Below, in pieces: positions 1 through 6,599 of a stretch of 11,869 bases of DNA (positions within the stretch are counted from its first letter, which is position 1; the number at the start of each line of letters is the position of its first letter). The stretch spans positions 1 through 11,869 of the forward strand of contig JBDTLT010000175.1 in assembly GCA_039934635.1 (NCBI GenBank), read 5' to 3'. Under the pieces are notes generated by a model. It worked only from the letters and a program-made list of their open reading frames with translations. It was not told where the DNA came from and did not search any database. Origin of the DNA: DATLFA01 sp039934635 (GTDB lineage: Bacteria; Actinomycetota; Acidimicrobiia; Acidimicrobiales; WLNW01). The position numbers and the translations under genes were made by a program.

Positions 1-151
1 CGCCGGGCCTACGCCAGCCTCGGCTTCGACCTGCCCGCAACTCCAACACGCAAACGTCGATCACGTCGATGCCTTCTGACCGACACGCACACCGTGGCGC
101 GATGTGGCTGTACGTGCACAAGGTCCGACCTCACAACTCGACCAGGTCAGG
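1..151. other. Unassigned left edge
   Basis: A plus-strand frame is open from the first base to a stop at 178-180. Its translation begins RRAYASLGFDLPATPTRK and becomes arginine- and cysteine-rich. It could be the last residues of a gene that starts outside the window, but I recognise no family and the second half looks non-coding. No RNA gene or repeat was seen here. Confidence 0.25.
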
Positions 152-356
152 TCAGCGGGGCCGGTGCCTTTCGGCCGTAAGAATTACACCGGCGATGTGG
201 TCCCGATATGCGCGCAGCATTCCGCGATCGTTCACGACGAGCACCATCAGGTTGCCTTCGCGTCAGTATCGGAACGCATACGGCTCGACGACGCGTGGGC
301 CCCATCGATGTTCTCGGCTCGATAGCCGATCTCGACCTTCAACGATTCGCCCCGGC
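152..356 (-). pseudogene. Decayed WYL-domain-like protein, C-terminal remnant
   Basis: Read on the minus strand, one frame ending in a stop at 152-154 gives RVVEPYAFRY, an in-frame TGA (263-265), then REGNLMVLVVNDRGMLRAYR and DHIAGVILTAERHRPR. The segment just upstream continues in another frame as ESLKVEIGYRAENIDG. The order of pieces (a YR-type strand, a VEPY element, a GNL strand, a final R-x-Y-R then IAGV strand) is what I recall from the end of actinobacterial WYL-domain proteins, which bind ligands or nucleic acid in regulators and phage or plasmid proteins. One stop and at least one frameshift mean it is not functional. The family call is moderate; the remnant status is clearer. Confidence 0.4.
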
Positions 357-707
357 AATCGAATCAGCTCGAGGGCGCCCCCGCCCTCCACGACACCATC
401 GTCCGCGGTGCTCGTCAAGATTTATCCACCGTGTCATTAGAAGTCATTGAAAGTTACTGATAGTTTATGCTATTGTGTGGGCTGACCTGCGGTTATGTCC
501 GGCGGTGCGTCCGGCTGATACCTCTGAATCCGAGCCGATTCGGCCCATCCGTTGGATGATCCGTTGGACGCATCCGACCGCTGGGCAGAAGCGGCGTGCC
601 AACGCCGGACTCTTCGATCGCTCTCACCGATCGAGGACGATTGCCTGGCTCTTCACCAAGGGCTGCTGCCGGGGGCCCCTCTGTCCCGTCTTTTGCGATT
701 TCTCCGG
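357..707. other. Decayed intergenic stretch
   Basis: No supported gene. A short AT-rich island (about 425-478) stands out from the GC-rich surroundings and contains a promoter-like pair described separately. The overlapping open frames on both strands from 475 to 750 have no recognisable domain and no good ribosome binding site. They may be further decayed parts of the relaxase gene that begins near 825. Confidence 0.4.
447..476 (+). promoter_or_regulatory. Possible promoter in AT-rich island
   Basis: TTGAAA at 447-452 resembles a -35 hexamer. TATTGT at 471-476, 18 bases further on, could serve as a -10. TATGCT at 466-471 is an alternative at a 13-base spacing, which is too short. Nothing convincing is encoded directly downstream, so this could be an orphaned promoter of the decayed region or chance. 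Confidence 0.2.
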
Positions 708-828
708 AACGAGCCATTGGCCTATCGCTTCAGCGGAGCCGCTGTAGTAGGCCTCGATGCCTGTCGCGACCTGGTCGAGGCTGTACCCGATGCTGCGCCA
801 GCGACAACTTCCCGCCGCTCAACACGAC
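708..828 (-). pseudogene. Remnant of a MobF/TrwC-type conjugative relaxase N-terminus
   Basis: On the minus strand a GTG at 825 opens VLSGGKLSLAQHR. A frameshift then leads into YSLDQVATGIEAYYSGSAEA followed by IGQWL (ending near 711). Relaxases of the MobF class (TrwC, TraI, TraA of actinobacterial plasmids) begin with a short strand and then a segment of the form Y-x-L-x-x-V-A-x-G-x-E-x-Y-Y-x-G-x-G-E-x-x-G-x-W, which this matches closely. Downstream of the match the frames drift and stop. The remnant implies that a conjugative plasmid or integrative element was once here. The His-triad metal site and helicase domain of the family are not visible. Confidence 0.45.
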
Positions 829-1182
829 AGCGATCCGAACGTCGGTACCGGCGCAGCACCTGTGGTGCATCTCTGTGACCCTATGCATGCCGCCGTTCGA
901 TGGAGGGAATCCCATGCCCCTCTTGTGGCCCGAAGACGGGACGAGATTCGACACGAAACTTCGTGTATTTTCTGCGACGGCGCGGGGTGAGCGCGCAGCG
1001 GGCTCAACGCCAACCACTCGATCACTAACTATCGCGGCGAACGTCATCATCGAATCGCGCCGGACCACTCGGGCCGGCCTCGCCGCACCCCGCGCTCCGC
1101 GCACACTTAGCGAGTTCGGCAGCTAAACCCTCTACCGAATCCATATCACGGTCGGCACATCTGAACCGGCCGGTCTTTTGCA
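829..1182. other. Stretch with no supported gene
   Basis: Several overlapping frames are open on both strands but none has a domain, a good start site or a neighbour that explains it. GC-rich and probably decayed mobile DNA, lying between the relaxase remnant and an IS3 remnant. No tRNA, repeat array or terminator was seen. Confidence 0.4.
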
Positions 1183-1332
1183 TCAGGTCCGGATGGGTGT
1201 TGGGGCTTGATGTTGGGTCCGGGTGCGAGCGTAGTAGTTGTGCTCGAACTCGGCGGGTGGGATGTCGCCGAGTTCGCTGTGGAGGCGACGGTTGTTGACG
1301 GTGTGTTCTGCTTCGGTGGGTTCTTGCGGAAC
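1183..1332 (-). pseudogene. C-terminal fragment of an IS3-family transposase (orfB)
   Basis: The minus strand encodes PTEAEHTVNNRRLHSELGDI, then PPAEFEHNYYARTRTQ and a stop at 1183-1185. NNRRLH followed by an IPPAEFE-x-x-YY element is the hallmark of the extreme C-terminus of the IS3-family integrase-type transposase, just after the catalytic glutamate. Only about 45 residues remain. A usual spacer (…VDWFNNRRLH) appears shortened before NNRRLH, and the frame is lost upstream of about 1332. It differs in strand and sequence from the neighbouring fragment at 1459-1856, so two separate IS copies left scars here. Confidence 0.75.
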
Positions 1333-1458
1333 ACACCAACAATCACGCCGGAGGCTCACCCCAAGGTGGACCTACCGAAAACCCACCACACTGCGGGACT
1401 CATACCGTTGCCATCGTCCACTTGGCCGCGTCCATATATCCGACAGATCCACCCTTGA
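1333..1458. other. Junction between two IS remnants
   Basis: About 125 bases separate the two oppositely oriented transposase fragments. No gene is seen. IS ends might lie here, but no inverted-repeat pair could be recognised by eye. Confidence 0.3.
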
Positions 1459-1856
1459 CGACATGAGCGCTTCAGGGGCGTGCAATATCTGTCGATCCGC
1501 TCCTGCGAACGACTGGCCGGCAACGCCATCGTCGCGTCGGTTGGCTCGCGTGGTAAAGTTGCGACAATCCGCTCGCCGAGTCGTTCAATGGCCTCTACAA
1601 ATGGGAGCTGATTTACGGCAAGGACCCTGGCGCGGCCTATGACGACGTCGAGTTCGCGACGATGACCGGCGTCGACTGGTTGAACCACCAACGCGTCCAC
1701 GGCGAGACCACCAACGATGCCAGCTACATCACGCCGGCCGAAGCCGAAGTCGACTACTACAGTCAAACCCCACAGCCTCGAGGCCGTCACCGAATAACCC
1801 GAGCAGTCCCAAGACACGGGGCGATTCACAAGGCGCCAATCGCCGCGACGGGCTAG
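1459..1856 (+). pseudogene. Frameshifted C-terminal part of an IS3-family transposase (orfB)
   Basis: The plus strand first reads RGVQYLSIRSCERLAGNAIV then ASVGSRG, matching the D-RG-x-QY-x-S-x-x-Y-x-x-x-L and ASVGS-x-G-D core of IS3-type DDE transposases. Near 1555 the frame shifts. It resumes at 1563 as DNPLAESFNGLYKWELIY, then DDVEFATMTGVDWLNHQRVH and ITPAEAEVDYYSQ, ending at 1856. The catalytic glutamate (AESFNGLYK-x-E) lies in the second half; the first aspartates are missing because everything before about 1459 is gone. The truncation and frameshift make it inactive. It ends only 36 bases before the adenylating-enzyme gene and may have displaced that gene's original promoter. Confidence 0.8.
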
Positions 1857-1892
1857 GTTGCCAGCCAAATCCGGAACTTATTTGAGGCAACA

Positions 1893-3308
1893 GTGTTTCC
1901 AATCATGGACCTGGTTTCGGCGCATCCAGGACATCTCAATGCGTTCTTCTCCGGCTCGCACACATTCACACTTGATCAGCTCCGATCTGGGGTGGCCCGA
2001 GAGCTCCGGCAGCAGGCGTCTTTCATGCCGCTTGAACCAGTGTCGCTTAAATCACCCAACGATTTCGCCAAGCTATTCGCGCGCTTCGAGCTGGGAGCGC
2101 CAACGATCCTCGTTGATCCTCGACTCGATCTGCCGAAAGCCAAGCTGACCGAGATTCGTAACGGATTGGAGACGAAGAATCGACCGCCGGATGCTCGCGC
2201 GCTCGTCGGATTGTTCACTTCAGGAACAACCAGCGAAGGCAAATGCATCTTTCATAGTGCGTCTAGCTTGGCCAACATTGTCTTGAGCATTCAGTCGGTG
2301 GTGGAGCGGGAGACAAATTCCCGCAGCGAGCCCCGCGAAACTCGGCGCCAGGACGCGTTCACGAATATAGCGACGCTGAGGTCTTCCAACCCGATCAACA
2401 ATCCACTCGCCACCTCAATGTCCCTGTCGTCGGTATCCGGATTGGCGCTGGCGCTGAGAGCCATATTTACGGGTGGCGGCCTACTTCTGCCCGACGAGTA
2501 TGACTTGGCGGCCTTCAACCAAGGTATCTGCAGTATTCCTGGAGCAACCGTTGCGTTGAGCCCGGCGAGCGCGCGCTCCCTCCTTAACTTGTGGCGAACC
2601 GGGGCATCCGTACGGCCTCGACCGCTTTCCGTTGCACTGGGTGGCTCGAAAGTTCCAGTCAGAGTTGCTGAGCAGTTGCATCAATTTCTCGATTGCATTG
2701 TCACTATAGGGTATGGAACGACAGAGACAGGCCCAGTAACTGCTTCGAGCCTGGACGGCATTGCCGATATCAGAGCCGGAACCGTTGGCACCCCGCTAGC
2801 AGGCGTTAACGTGGCTATCGGTTCACAGACCCATCCCGCCCACCACGCAGGGGAAGGAGCGGTCGTTGTTGAGTCGGGATCGCTCTTGTCGGGCTTCGTG
2901 AAAGATGGCGTTTATCGGGAAGTCGATCGTCACACCGCCTGGCAGACCGGCGACCTCGGACGACTATCCAACGATGGCCGACTGACGATCTGCGGACGCG
3001 CAGATTGGATGATCATCAGGGGAGGCCGTCTCATTGACCCGGCGGTGATAGAAGGCGCGTTGGACTCAATTCCCGCAGTGATGCAAGCGCTTGTCTACGG
3101 CAGACCGTCTCGGGTTGAAGGTGAAGACGACGTATGCGCCCTGATCGTGGCGGCTGAGCCCGGCGTGACGCTCGATGCGGTGCGCAAATCGCTCGTTGCG
3201 ATACTGCCGGCATCGCTTGTGCCCCGGCACCTGAGTTTTGTCTCTCATCTCCCGATGACAGTCGACGGTGCCGTGAGGCGCGGGCTTACTGGATCGCCGA
3301 GATGCTAA
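1893..3308 (+). CDS. ANL-superfamily adenylate-forming enzyme (acyl/aminoacyl ligase-like)
   Basis: A 471-residue protein of the acyl-CoA synthetase, NRPS adenylation and luciferase superfamily, expected to activate a carboxylic acid with ATP and pass it to a thiol. Visible core motifs: the phosphate loop LFTSGTTSEGK (107-117), YGTTETG (274-280), TGD (352-354), and GRADWMIIRGGRLIDPAVIE (368-387) at the hinge to the small C-terminal domain. Near the end LPMTVDGAVRR (453-463) sits where the family has the GK-x-x-R element; the adenylation lysine is replaced by alanine. The N-terminus before the phosphate loop is short for the family. GTG at 1893 follows TTTGAGG at a good distance; ATG at 1905 is an alternative. 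The carrier protein encoded opposite at 4185-4448 is its obvious acceptor. The stop overlaps the stop of the convergent P450 gene. The substrate is not predictable by eye. Confidence 0.88.
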   Translation: MFPIMDLVSAHPGHLNAFFSGSHTFTLDQLRSGVARELRQQASFMPLEPVSLKSPNDFAKLFARFELGAPTILVDPRLDLPKAKLTEIRNGLETKNRPPDARALVGLFTSGTTSEGKCIFHSASSLANIVLSIQSVVERETNSRSEPRETRRQDAFTNIATLRSSNPINNPLATSMSLSSVSGLALALRAIFTGGGLLLPDEYDLAAFNQGICSIPGATVALSPASARSLLNLWRTGASVRPRPLSVALGGSKVPVRVAEQLHQFLDCIVTIGYGTTETGPVTASSLDGIADIRAGTVGTPLAGVNVAIGSQTHPAHHAGEGAVVVESGSLLSGFVKDGVYREVDRHTAWQTGDLGRLSNDGRLTICGRADWMIIRGGRLIDPAVIEGALDSIPAVMQALVYGRPSRVEGEDDVCALIVAAEPGVTLDAVRKSLVAILPASLVPRHLSFVSHLPMTVDGAVRRGLTGSPRC

Positions 3309-4198
3309 CTCACAACGGCCAGCACACCTTCTCGGCAGAACGTACGGACCCAGTGAGCGCCTAAACAAAAATGCGCGCCCATTCCGAAAGGAATGTCCAT
3401 CCTTGTGACCTCTGTCCGCAGTCGCAGTGGGACAACAATCCGTCCGGGAGGCAAGCACGGTTCCGCTCGCTTGCGATAAACCGCACCAATAATTGGCGGA
3501 TCGTTAATGATGACGTCAACGTCGTAGTCCCTGAGCGCTGCAAATTCACGCCGAGACAAGTCCGACTGGAGACACCTAAAGAGAGCCTCTGGGGCCAGTA
3601 AACTCCCCGCAATCACCATATTGACGGCGGTGGCATCAACGAAGATGCGGCCATTGGGCGGTTGTTCAAGGCGGCTGTTCAACAATGCATGGTCTGCCAG
3701 CTCCCCGCCTGACTCGAGTGAATGGCCGACAATCCGCAATAACTTTATTGCAGAGAGGTGGCGGCGCCGTGCGCTCGTATCGGATGCGACGATTCTTTGG
3801 GCCAGCTCGATACACCGAGCCACGGCCCACTGCTCGGAAACTCCGACAAACTTGCACGCAAGAATCGCCGCGGCGGATTGGCAGTAGTCACGGGCGGTCG
3901 GCGCCTCCAAGCGCTCTCTTCCACTCGCGAGAGTCTTAAAGACAGACTGCATCTCTCTTGCCCATGTCGCGCTCCGCTGCTTTCGGTATGGCGCTGAAAT
4001 GGAAGACCGCACGCGCGTGTGATCCGCGCCAACTAGTCCAAGCAGAGCGCCAGCAAGTCCAAACTCCACGAACGCGTCGACAGCGGGACCCGCGACGCTC
4101 AGATCTCGATCGCGCAGCACGCCCCGAATCGCCGCTGGACTAGGGCATTCGAAATCAGTCGCTGAAAGAGCCAAATGAGTTTGCTCAATCAAGCCCAT
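3305..4198 (-). CDS. Divergent, short cytochrome P450-like protein
   Basis: At 297 residues this is about 100 shorter than a typical bacterial P450. The heme-ligand loop PFGMGAHFCLGA (270-281) is well formed, with Cys278 as thiolate ligand, and HTRVR (60-64) matches the C-helix heme-propionate contact. Other hallmarks are missing. The I-helix region reads VIAGSLLAPEA (195-205) without the acid-Thr pair. The ExxR region before PPIIGAVYRKR reads VDVIIN. The stretch between PPGRIVVPLRL and the heme loop lacks the usual ANRDP…F segment. It may therefore bind heme without normal monooxygenation. In carrier-protein pathways P450s commonly hydroxylate or couple the tethered amino acid. It is last in the operon, overlaps the carrier gene by 14 bases and has its own strong ribosome binding site. 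No nonsense codon interrupts it. Confidence 0.85.
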   Translation of the reverse strand: MGLIEQTHLALSATDFECPSPAAIRGVLRDRDLSVAGPAVDAFVEFGLAGALLGLVGADHTRVRSSISAPYRKQRSATWAREMQSVFKTLASGRERLEAPTARDYCQSAAAILACKFVGVSEQWAVARCIELAQRIVASDTSARRRHLSAIKLLRIVGHSLESGGELADHALLNSRLEQPPNGRIFVDATAVNMVIAGSLLAPEALFRCLQSDLSRREFAALRDYDVDVIINDPPIIGAVYRKRAEPCLPPGRIVVPLRLRTEVTRMDIPFGMGAHFCLGAHWVRTFCREGVLAVVS

Positions 4199-4448
4199 CT
4201 GAATCCCTCCTTTCGACTCCAGTTAGACCAGCGTTTGTCGCTTGCCAGATCGAGCGCAACGTGACGGGCCCGGGGCCAAGCTCCGGAAAGACTCCAAACG
4301 CCTCCTCGACCACTATCAGGGCTTCATACACTGAGATGGAATCGAGGCCTGCGTCCTCGAACGAGGTATCGCGGTCCAAGTGCACGTCGACGAGTTCGAG
4401 GGCCTCGACAATAACTGCGGAGATACGTTCATACTCGATCGATGCCAC
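4185..4448 (-). CDS. Acyl/peptidyl carrier protein
   Basis: An 87-residue stand-alone carrier protein. The phosphopantetheine site is EDAGLDSISVYE (31-42), with Ser37 in the D-S-I context typical of carrier domains and a preceding D-x-x-F-E-D-A-G-L turn. The last ten or so residues (RRDSDGLD) look like a disordered tail. It would carry a thioester-bound acyl or aminoacyl group, most simply loaded by the adenylating enzyme at 1893-3308 and acted on by the P450. Start is GTG at 4448 after a weak GAAGGG. Seen: the motif. Known: such proteins need a phosphopantetheinyl transferase, which is not in the window. Inferred: its partners. It lies 24 bases after the GNAT gene and overlaps the P450 gene. 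Confidence 0.9.
   Translation of the reverse strand: MASIEYERISAVIVEALELVDVHLDRDTSFEDAGLDSISVYEALIVVEEAFGVFPELGPGPVTLRSIWQATNAGLTGVERRDSDGLD
4205..4213 (-). promoter_or_regulatory. Strong ribosome binding site of the P450 gene
   Basis: The minus strand reads AAAGGAGGG, then six bases, then ATG at 4198. This near-perfect Shine-Dalgarno lies inside the end of the carrier-protein gene and fixes the P450 start despite the 14-base gene overlap. It is the strongest such site noticed in the operon. Confidence 0.8.
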
Positions 4449-4472
4449 GATGACGCCCTTCGCCCGTCGACT

Positions 4473-5027
4473 CTAGTTCTGGACCTTTCCTCGACGGCGC
4501 GCCGCCCACACCTCTCTATCCAACATGACGACGACGTGGTCGACATAGCGACCTTCAACATACGAGTGCTCGCTCAAGCGAGCGACCTCCTGGAAGCGCG
4601 TGTTAAGGCTGGCATACTGTTGCGGCCTGAACTCCGGAAACTCGGCATACAAGTGTCGGAATCCGTATACCTCAAATAGGTAATCCACGAACATTACGAA
4701 CGACTCTGGCCACAGCCACCGCGTATTCGCTGGCCTCGTGTCTATGACGACGCCGATCCATGAGTGCCCGCTTCGAAAGTCGGCGCCATAGCTCACCGCC
4801 AACCCGAGTAGCTGCCGACGCTCACGGTGAACAATCGAGAATTGGCAGTGGACGTCCTGCCACAAGCTGTGCACGAAGTCTTCAAAGCTCGGCTTTGCAT
4901 AACGGAAGCGCCATCGGACCAGATCCGTCGAGTTGACGGTGAGATCGTAGAGCTCCGGATAGTCGCAGGGATCAAGTGCGCACAGGGTTGTGCGGCGGCC
5001 CTCGAGCACCGTTGGGCCCGTAATCAT
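4473..5027 (-). CDS. GNAT-family acyltransferase-like protein
   Basis: A 184-residue protein with the layout of RimJ/RimL-type N-acetyltransferases. The opening GPTVLEGRRTTLCALDPCDY (4-23) matches the usual ‘G-x-R-x-x-L-R-x-x-x-x-D’ start. The middle holds two strands, QLLGLAVSYG (72-81) and HSWIGVVIDT (88-97). The later helix-strand pair is VMFVDYLFEVYGFRHLYAEF (111-130), followed by the typical N/LNTRFQEVA and GRYVDHVVVML end. The acyl-CoA pyrophosphate loop (R-x-x-G-x-G/A) is poorly kept: after strand four the sequence runs RPANTRWLWPES. It could acylate an amino group on the carrier-bound intermediate or on the MauA-like peptide, or take an acyl group from the carrier protein instead of CoA; these are guesses. 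It begins with an ATGA overlap with the SCP2-like gene, implying translational coupling. Confidence 0.75.
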   Translation of the reverse strand: MITGPTVLEGRRTTLCALDPCDYPELYDLTVNSTDLVRWRFRYAKPSFEDFVHSLWQDVHCQFSIVHRERRQLLGLAVSYGADFRSGHSWIGVVIDTRPANTRWLWPESFVMFVDYLFEVYGFRHLYAEFPEFRPQQYASLNTRFQEVARLSEHSYVEGRYVDHVVVMLDREVWAARRRGKVQN

Positions 5028-5452
5028 TCGCCGTCCTCGATTAGTGGCAAAGTTATTGCTCGAAGCAGGGACTGGATCACGTCGTTACCACTAATGAGTC
5101 CGCCCTGAATTACGGCCAGAAGATCTTGGCGGCCAACAACTTTCAGGTCACCGCGTACCCATGACTCCACCATGACTCGTCTGTCGCCGTTCAGCATGGT
5201 CTCATATGCAGTTCTGTAGGGCAGGACCAAGCCTGCTTGAAACGTCTCGGATGGGCCTGAGTGCCACGTCAGGCGTCTGTGATGCACACGCAAATGGACC
5301 TGTCGGTTGTAAAGGGGAACCTCACCATGCCGCGGCTCGATGACCCACGTTCTAAGGTCCATTTCTAAGAGCACGCCTCGTGGTGCCAACTTACGACGCG
5401 CAAGTATCTCGTTCGCAGCGTTGCACCATTGATGACTCAGAAACGAGAACAT
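5024..5452 (-). CDS. Small SCP2-like (sterol-carrier/lipid-binding fold) protein
   Basis: A 142-residue soluble protein with no signal peptide. Its C-terminal half, AYETMLNGDRRVMVESWVRG (82-101) then DLKVVGRQDLLAVIQGG (102-118), resembles the end of SCP2 domains, where a helix (…L-x-G…), a strand of the type ‘x-x-G-x-L-x-V-x-G’ and a final helix line a hydrophobic pocket. SCP2 domains bind lipids or acyl chains and sometimes sit at the end of acetyltransferases of the Eis type. Its position between two GNAT genes recalls that pairing, here as separate proteins. It starts three bases after the upstream GNAT-like gene and ends in an ATGA overlap with the next. The fold call rests on a short region; a plain hypothetical protein is the alternative. 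Confidence 0.55.
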   Translation of the reverse strand: MFSFLSHQWCNAANEILARRKLAPRGVLLEMDLRTWVIEPRHGEVPLYNRQVHLRVHHRRLTWHSGPSETFQAGLVLPYRTAYETMLNGDRRVMVESWVRGDLKVVGRQDLLAVIQGGLISGNDVIQSLLRAITLPLIEDGE

Positions 5453-5455
5453 CTG

Positions 5456-5929
5456 CTATCGCCGACTATATAGTGCCACGATGTACACATTCCGCAATAC
5501 TCCGCGCCACGCCCAATGTGCCGGCAAGCAGCCTTCAATCACGAAGCCCAGCTGGACCGATTCAGACGCCGCCATGCCATTGGCACACTCGTAATAGACC
5601 TTACGGAGTGGCAGCACCGAAAATACGTGCTGCTGGGCGTAGCTCGCAATTGTGCTAAGGGCCGCGGGCTCGCGGCCGAACAACGGTACGGCATGAACGT
5701 ACGCGACGCGATCAATAAGGTTGAGTCTACTGACGAAGGCGGCGCTCGGAACTGCACTAGAATCTACCCGGAATTCCCGAATCTCGTGGCCAATGTGGTG
5801 CCGCCAATCATCAATCGACCCTATGCCGGTGCGGAATAGCGCGCGCACCGGAAGGTCTTCGCGTAACAGCGCAGAGTGCGTCAGAGCGATGTGATAGTCA
5901 GTCGCATCCGTCCAACGTGGCTGACTCAT
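5456..5929 (-). CDS. GNAT-like protein, divergent
   Basis: A 157-residue protein. The second half, LPLRKVYYECANGMAASESV (106-125) and QLGFVIEGCLPAHWAWRG (126-143), then VYIVAL, matches the end of RimJ/RimL-like N-acetyltransferases, where a strand ending Y-x-E is followed by an asparagine/serine helix and the ‘LGF-x-x-EG’ strand. The first half is atypical and shows no good acetyl-CoA loop (PLFGREPAALST at 82-93 is the nearest candidate). It could be a catalytically weak paralogue that pairs with the other GNAT protein in this operon. ATG at 5929 lies four bases after the upstream membrane gene; it ends three bases before the SCP2-like gene. The superfamily call is moderate and the substrate is unknown. 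Confidence 0.6.
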   Translation of the reverse strand: MSQPRWTDATDYHIALTHSALLREDLPVRALFRTGIGSIDDWRHHIGHEIREFRVDSSAVPSAAFVSRLNLIDRVAYVHAVPLFGREPAALSTIASYAQQHVFSVLPLRKVYYECANGMAASESVQLGFVIEGCLPAHWAWRGVLRNVYIVALYSRR

Positions 5930-5933
5930 CGAA

Positions 5934-6599
5934 CTAGCTCGCCGTTCGGAGCAACACGAGTGAGGCGCCCACGGCCAAGAGGGCTACCAGCCGCGGAAGT
6001 AGTCGTCGGTACTTGTACATAAGGATCGAGCTAGACCACGTGCCGCGGCGCTGCATAATCCCCTGAAGGGATCCCAGACCGGTGCGCGCGACCCCATAAG
6101 TACCGAAGGCAGCCGTTGCGAGCAATGGATCCCTAAGCGAGAATGCGTAGATGGGCAGCAGATACCACCCTGAATAGCCGAGTCGAGTAAAGGCTCCTGA
6201 GCCGATTAGGAGACCGGTTGGAACTGCCCACCCGGTCGCAGAACGATACATATGGGCGTGGGGGGTCTCACGATTTCGCTGCAGGATTGGCCTGTCCCTT
6301 CCACGAACCAGGGACACCCCATTCGCGAAGGCGACCGCGACAGCCATCAAGACGCACACGCTACCGACCACAGTTTTTGGCAATAAGGCACCTATGAGGC
6401 CCAATACGAAGCCCAACGTCGCTCCGCCGAGCGCGCCAGCAATAGGATAGATGGTGCTGCGTAACCACAGTTCGTGTCGTCGGATTCGGGACCCCGAATA
6501 TCCCAGCGCCAGCACGGCGTTAGGTCCTCAAGGGATTGTCTGCTGCACAAGGGCGAGTCCCACTGCGACCACCATCGTCAACGCAAACATAGGATTCAT
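5934..6599 (-). CDS. CcdA/MauF-like polytopic membrane protein with one in-frame TGA
   Basis: If the TGA at 6528-6530 is read through, this is a 221-residue membrane protein with about six hydrophobic segments: the first at residues 4-20, then IYPIAGALGGATLGFVLGLI, VVGSVCVLMAVAVAFANG, a WAVPTGLLIGSG segment, YLLPIYAF to FGTYGVA, and a last one near the C-terminus. The ATG at 6599 forms an ATGA overlap with the thioredoxin-like gene and opens a hydrophobic stretch ending QQTIP. The TGA follows, and the same frame continues GPNAVLALGYSGSRIRR. Otherwise translation would have to restart at GTG 6515 without the first segment. The layout and the GxxTRxG…WYLLP motif fit disulfide-transfer membrane proteins of the CcdA/MauF kind, which suits neighbours MauE and MauD; the family call is moderate. 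The TGA may be a nonsense mutation, an error, or selenocysteine. Confidence 0.6.

Noticed and set aside
1356..1868. A 170-codon minus-strand open frame.
   Set aside because: It lies opposite the frameshifted IS3 transposase remnant, which shows real family motifs, and its own translation has none.
6489..6527. A confident bacterial SECIS element after the TGA.
   Set aside because: The pairing is only five plus four base pairs, with a lopsided internal loop and a loop too near the TGA. It is kept only as a weak point within the TGA finding.
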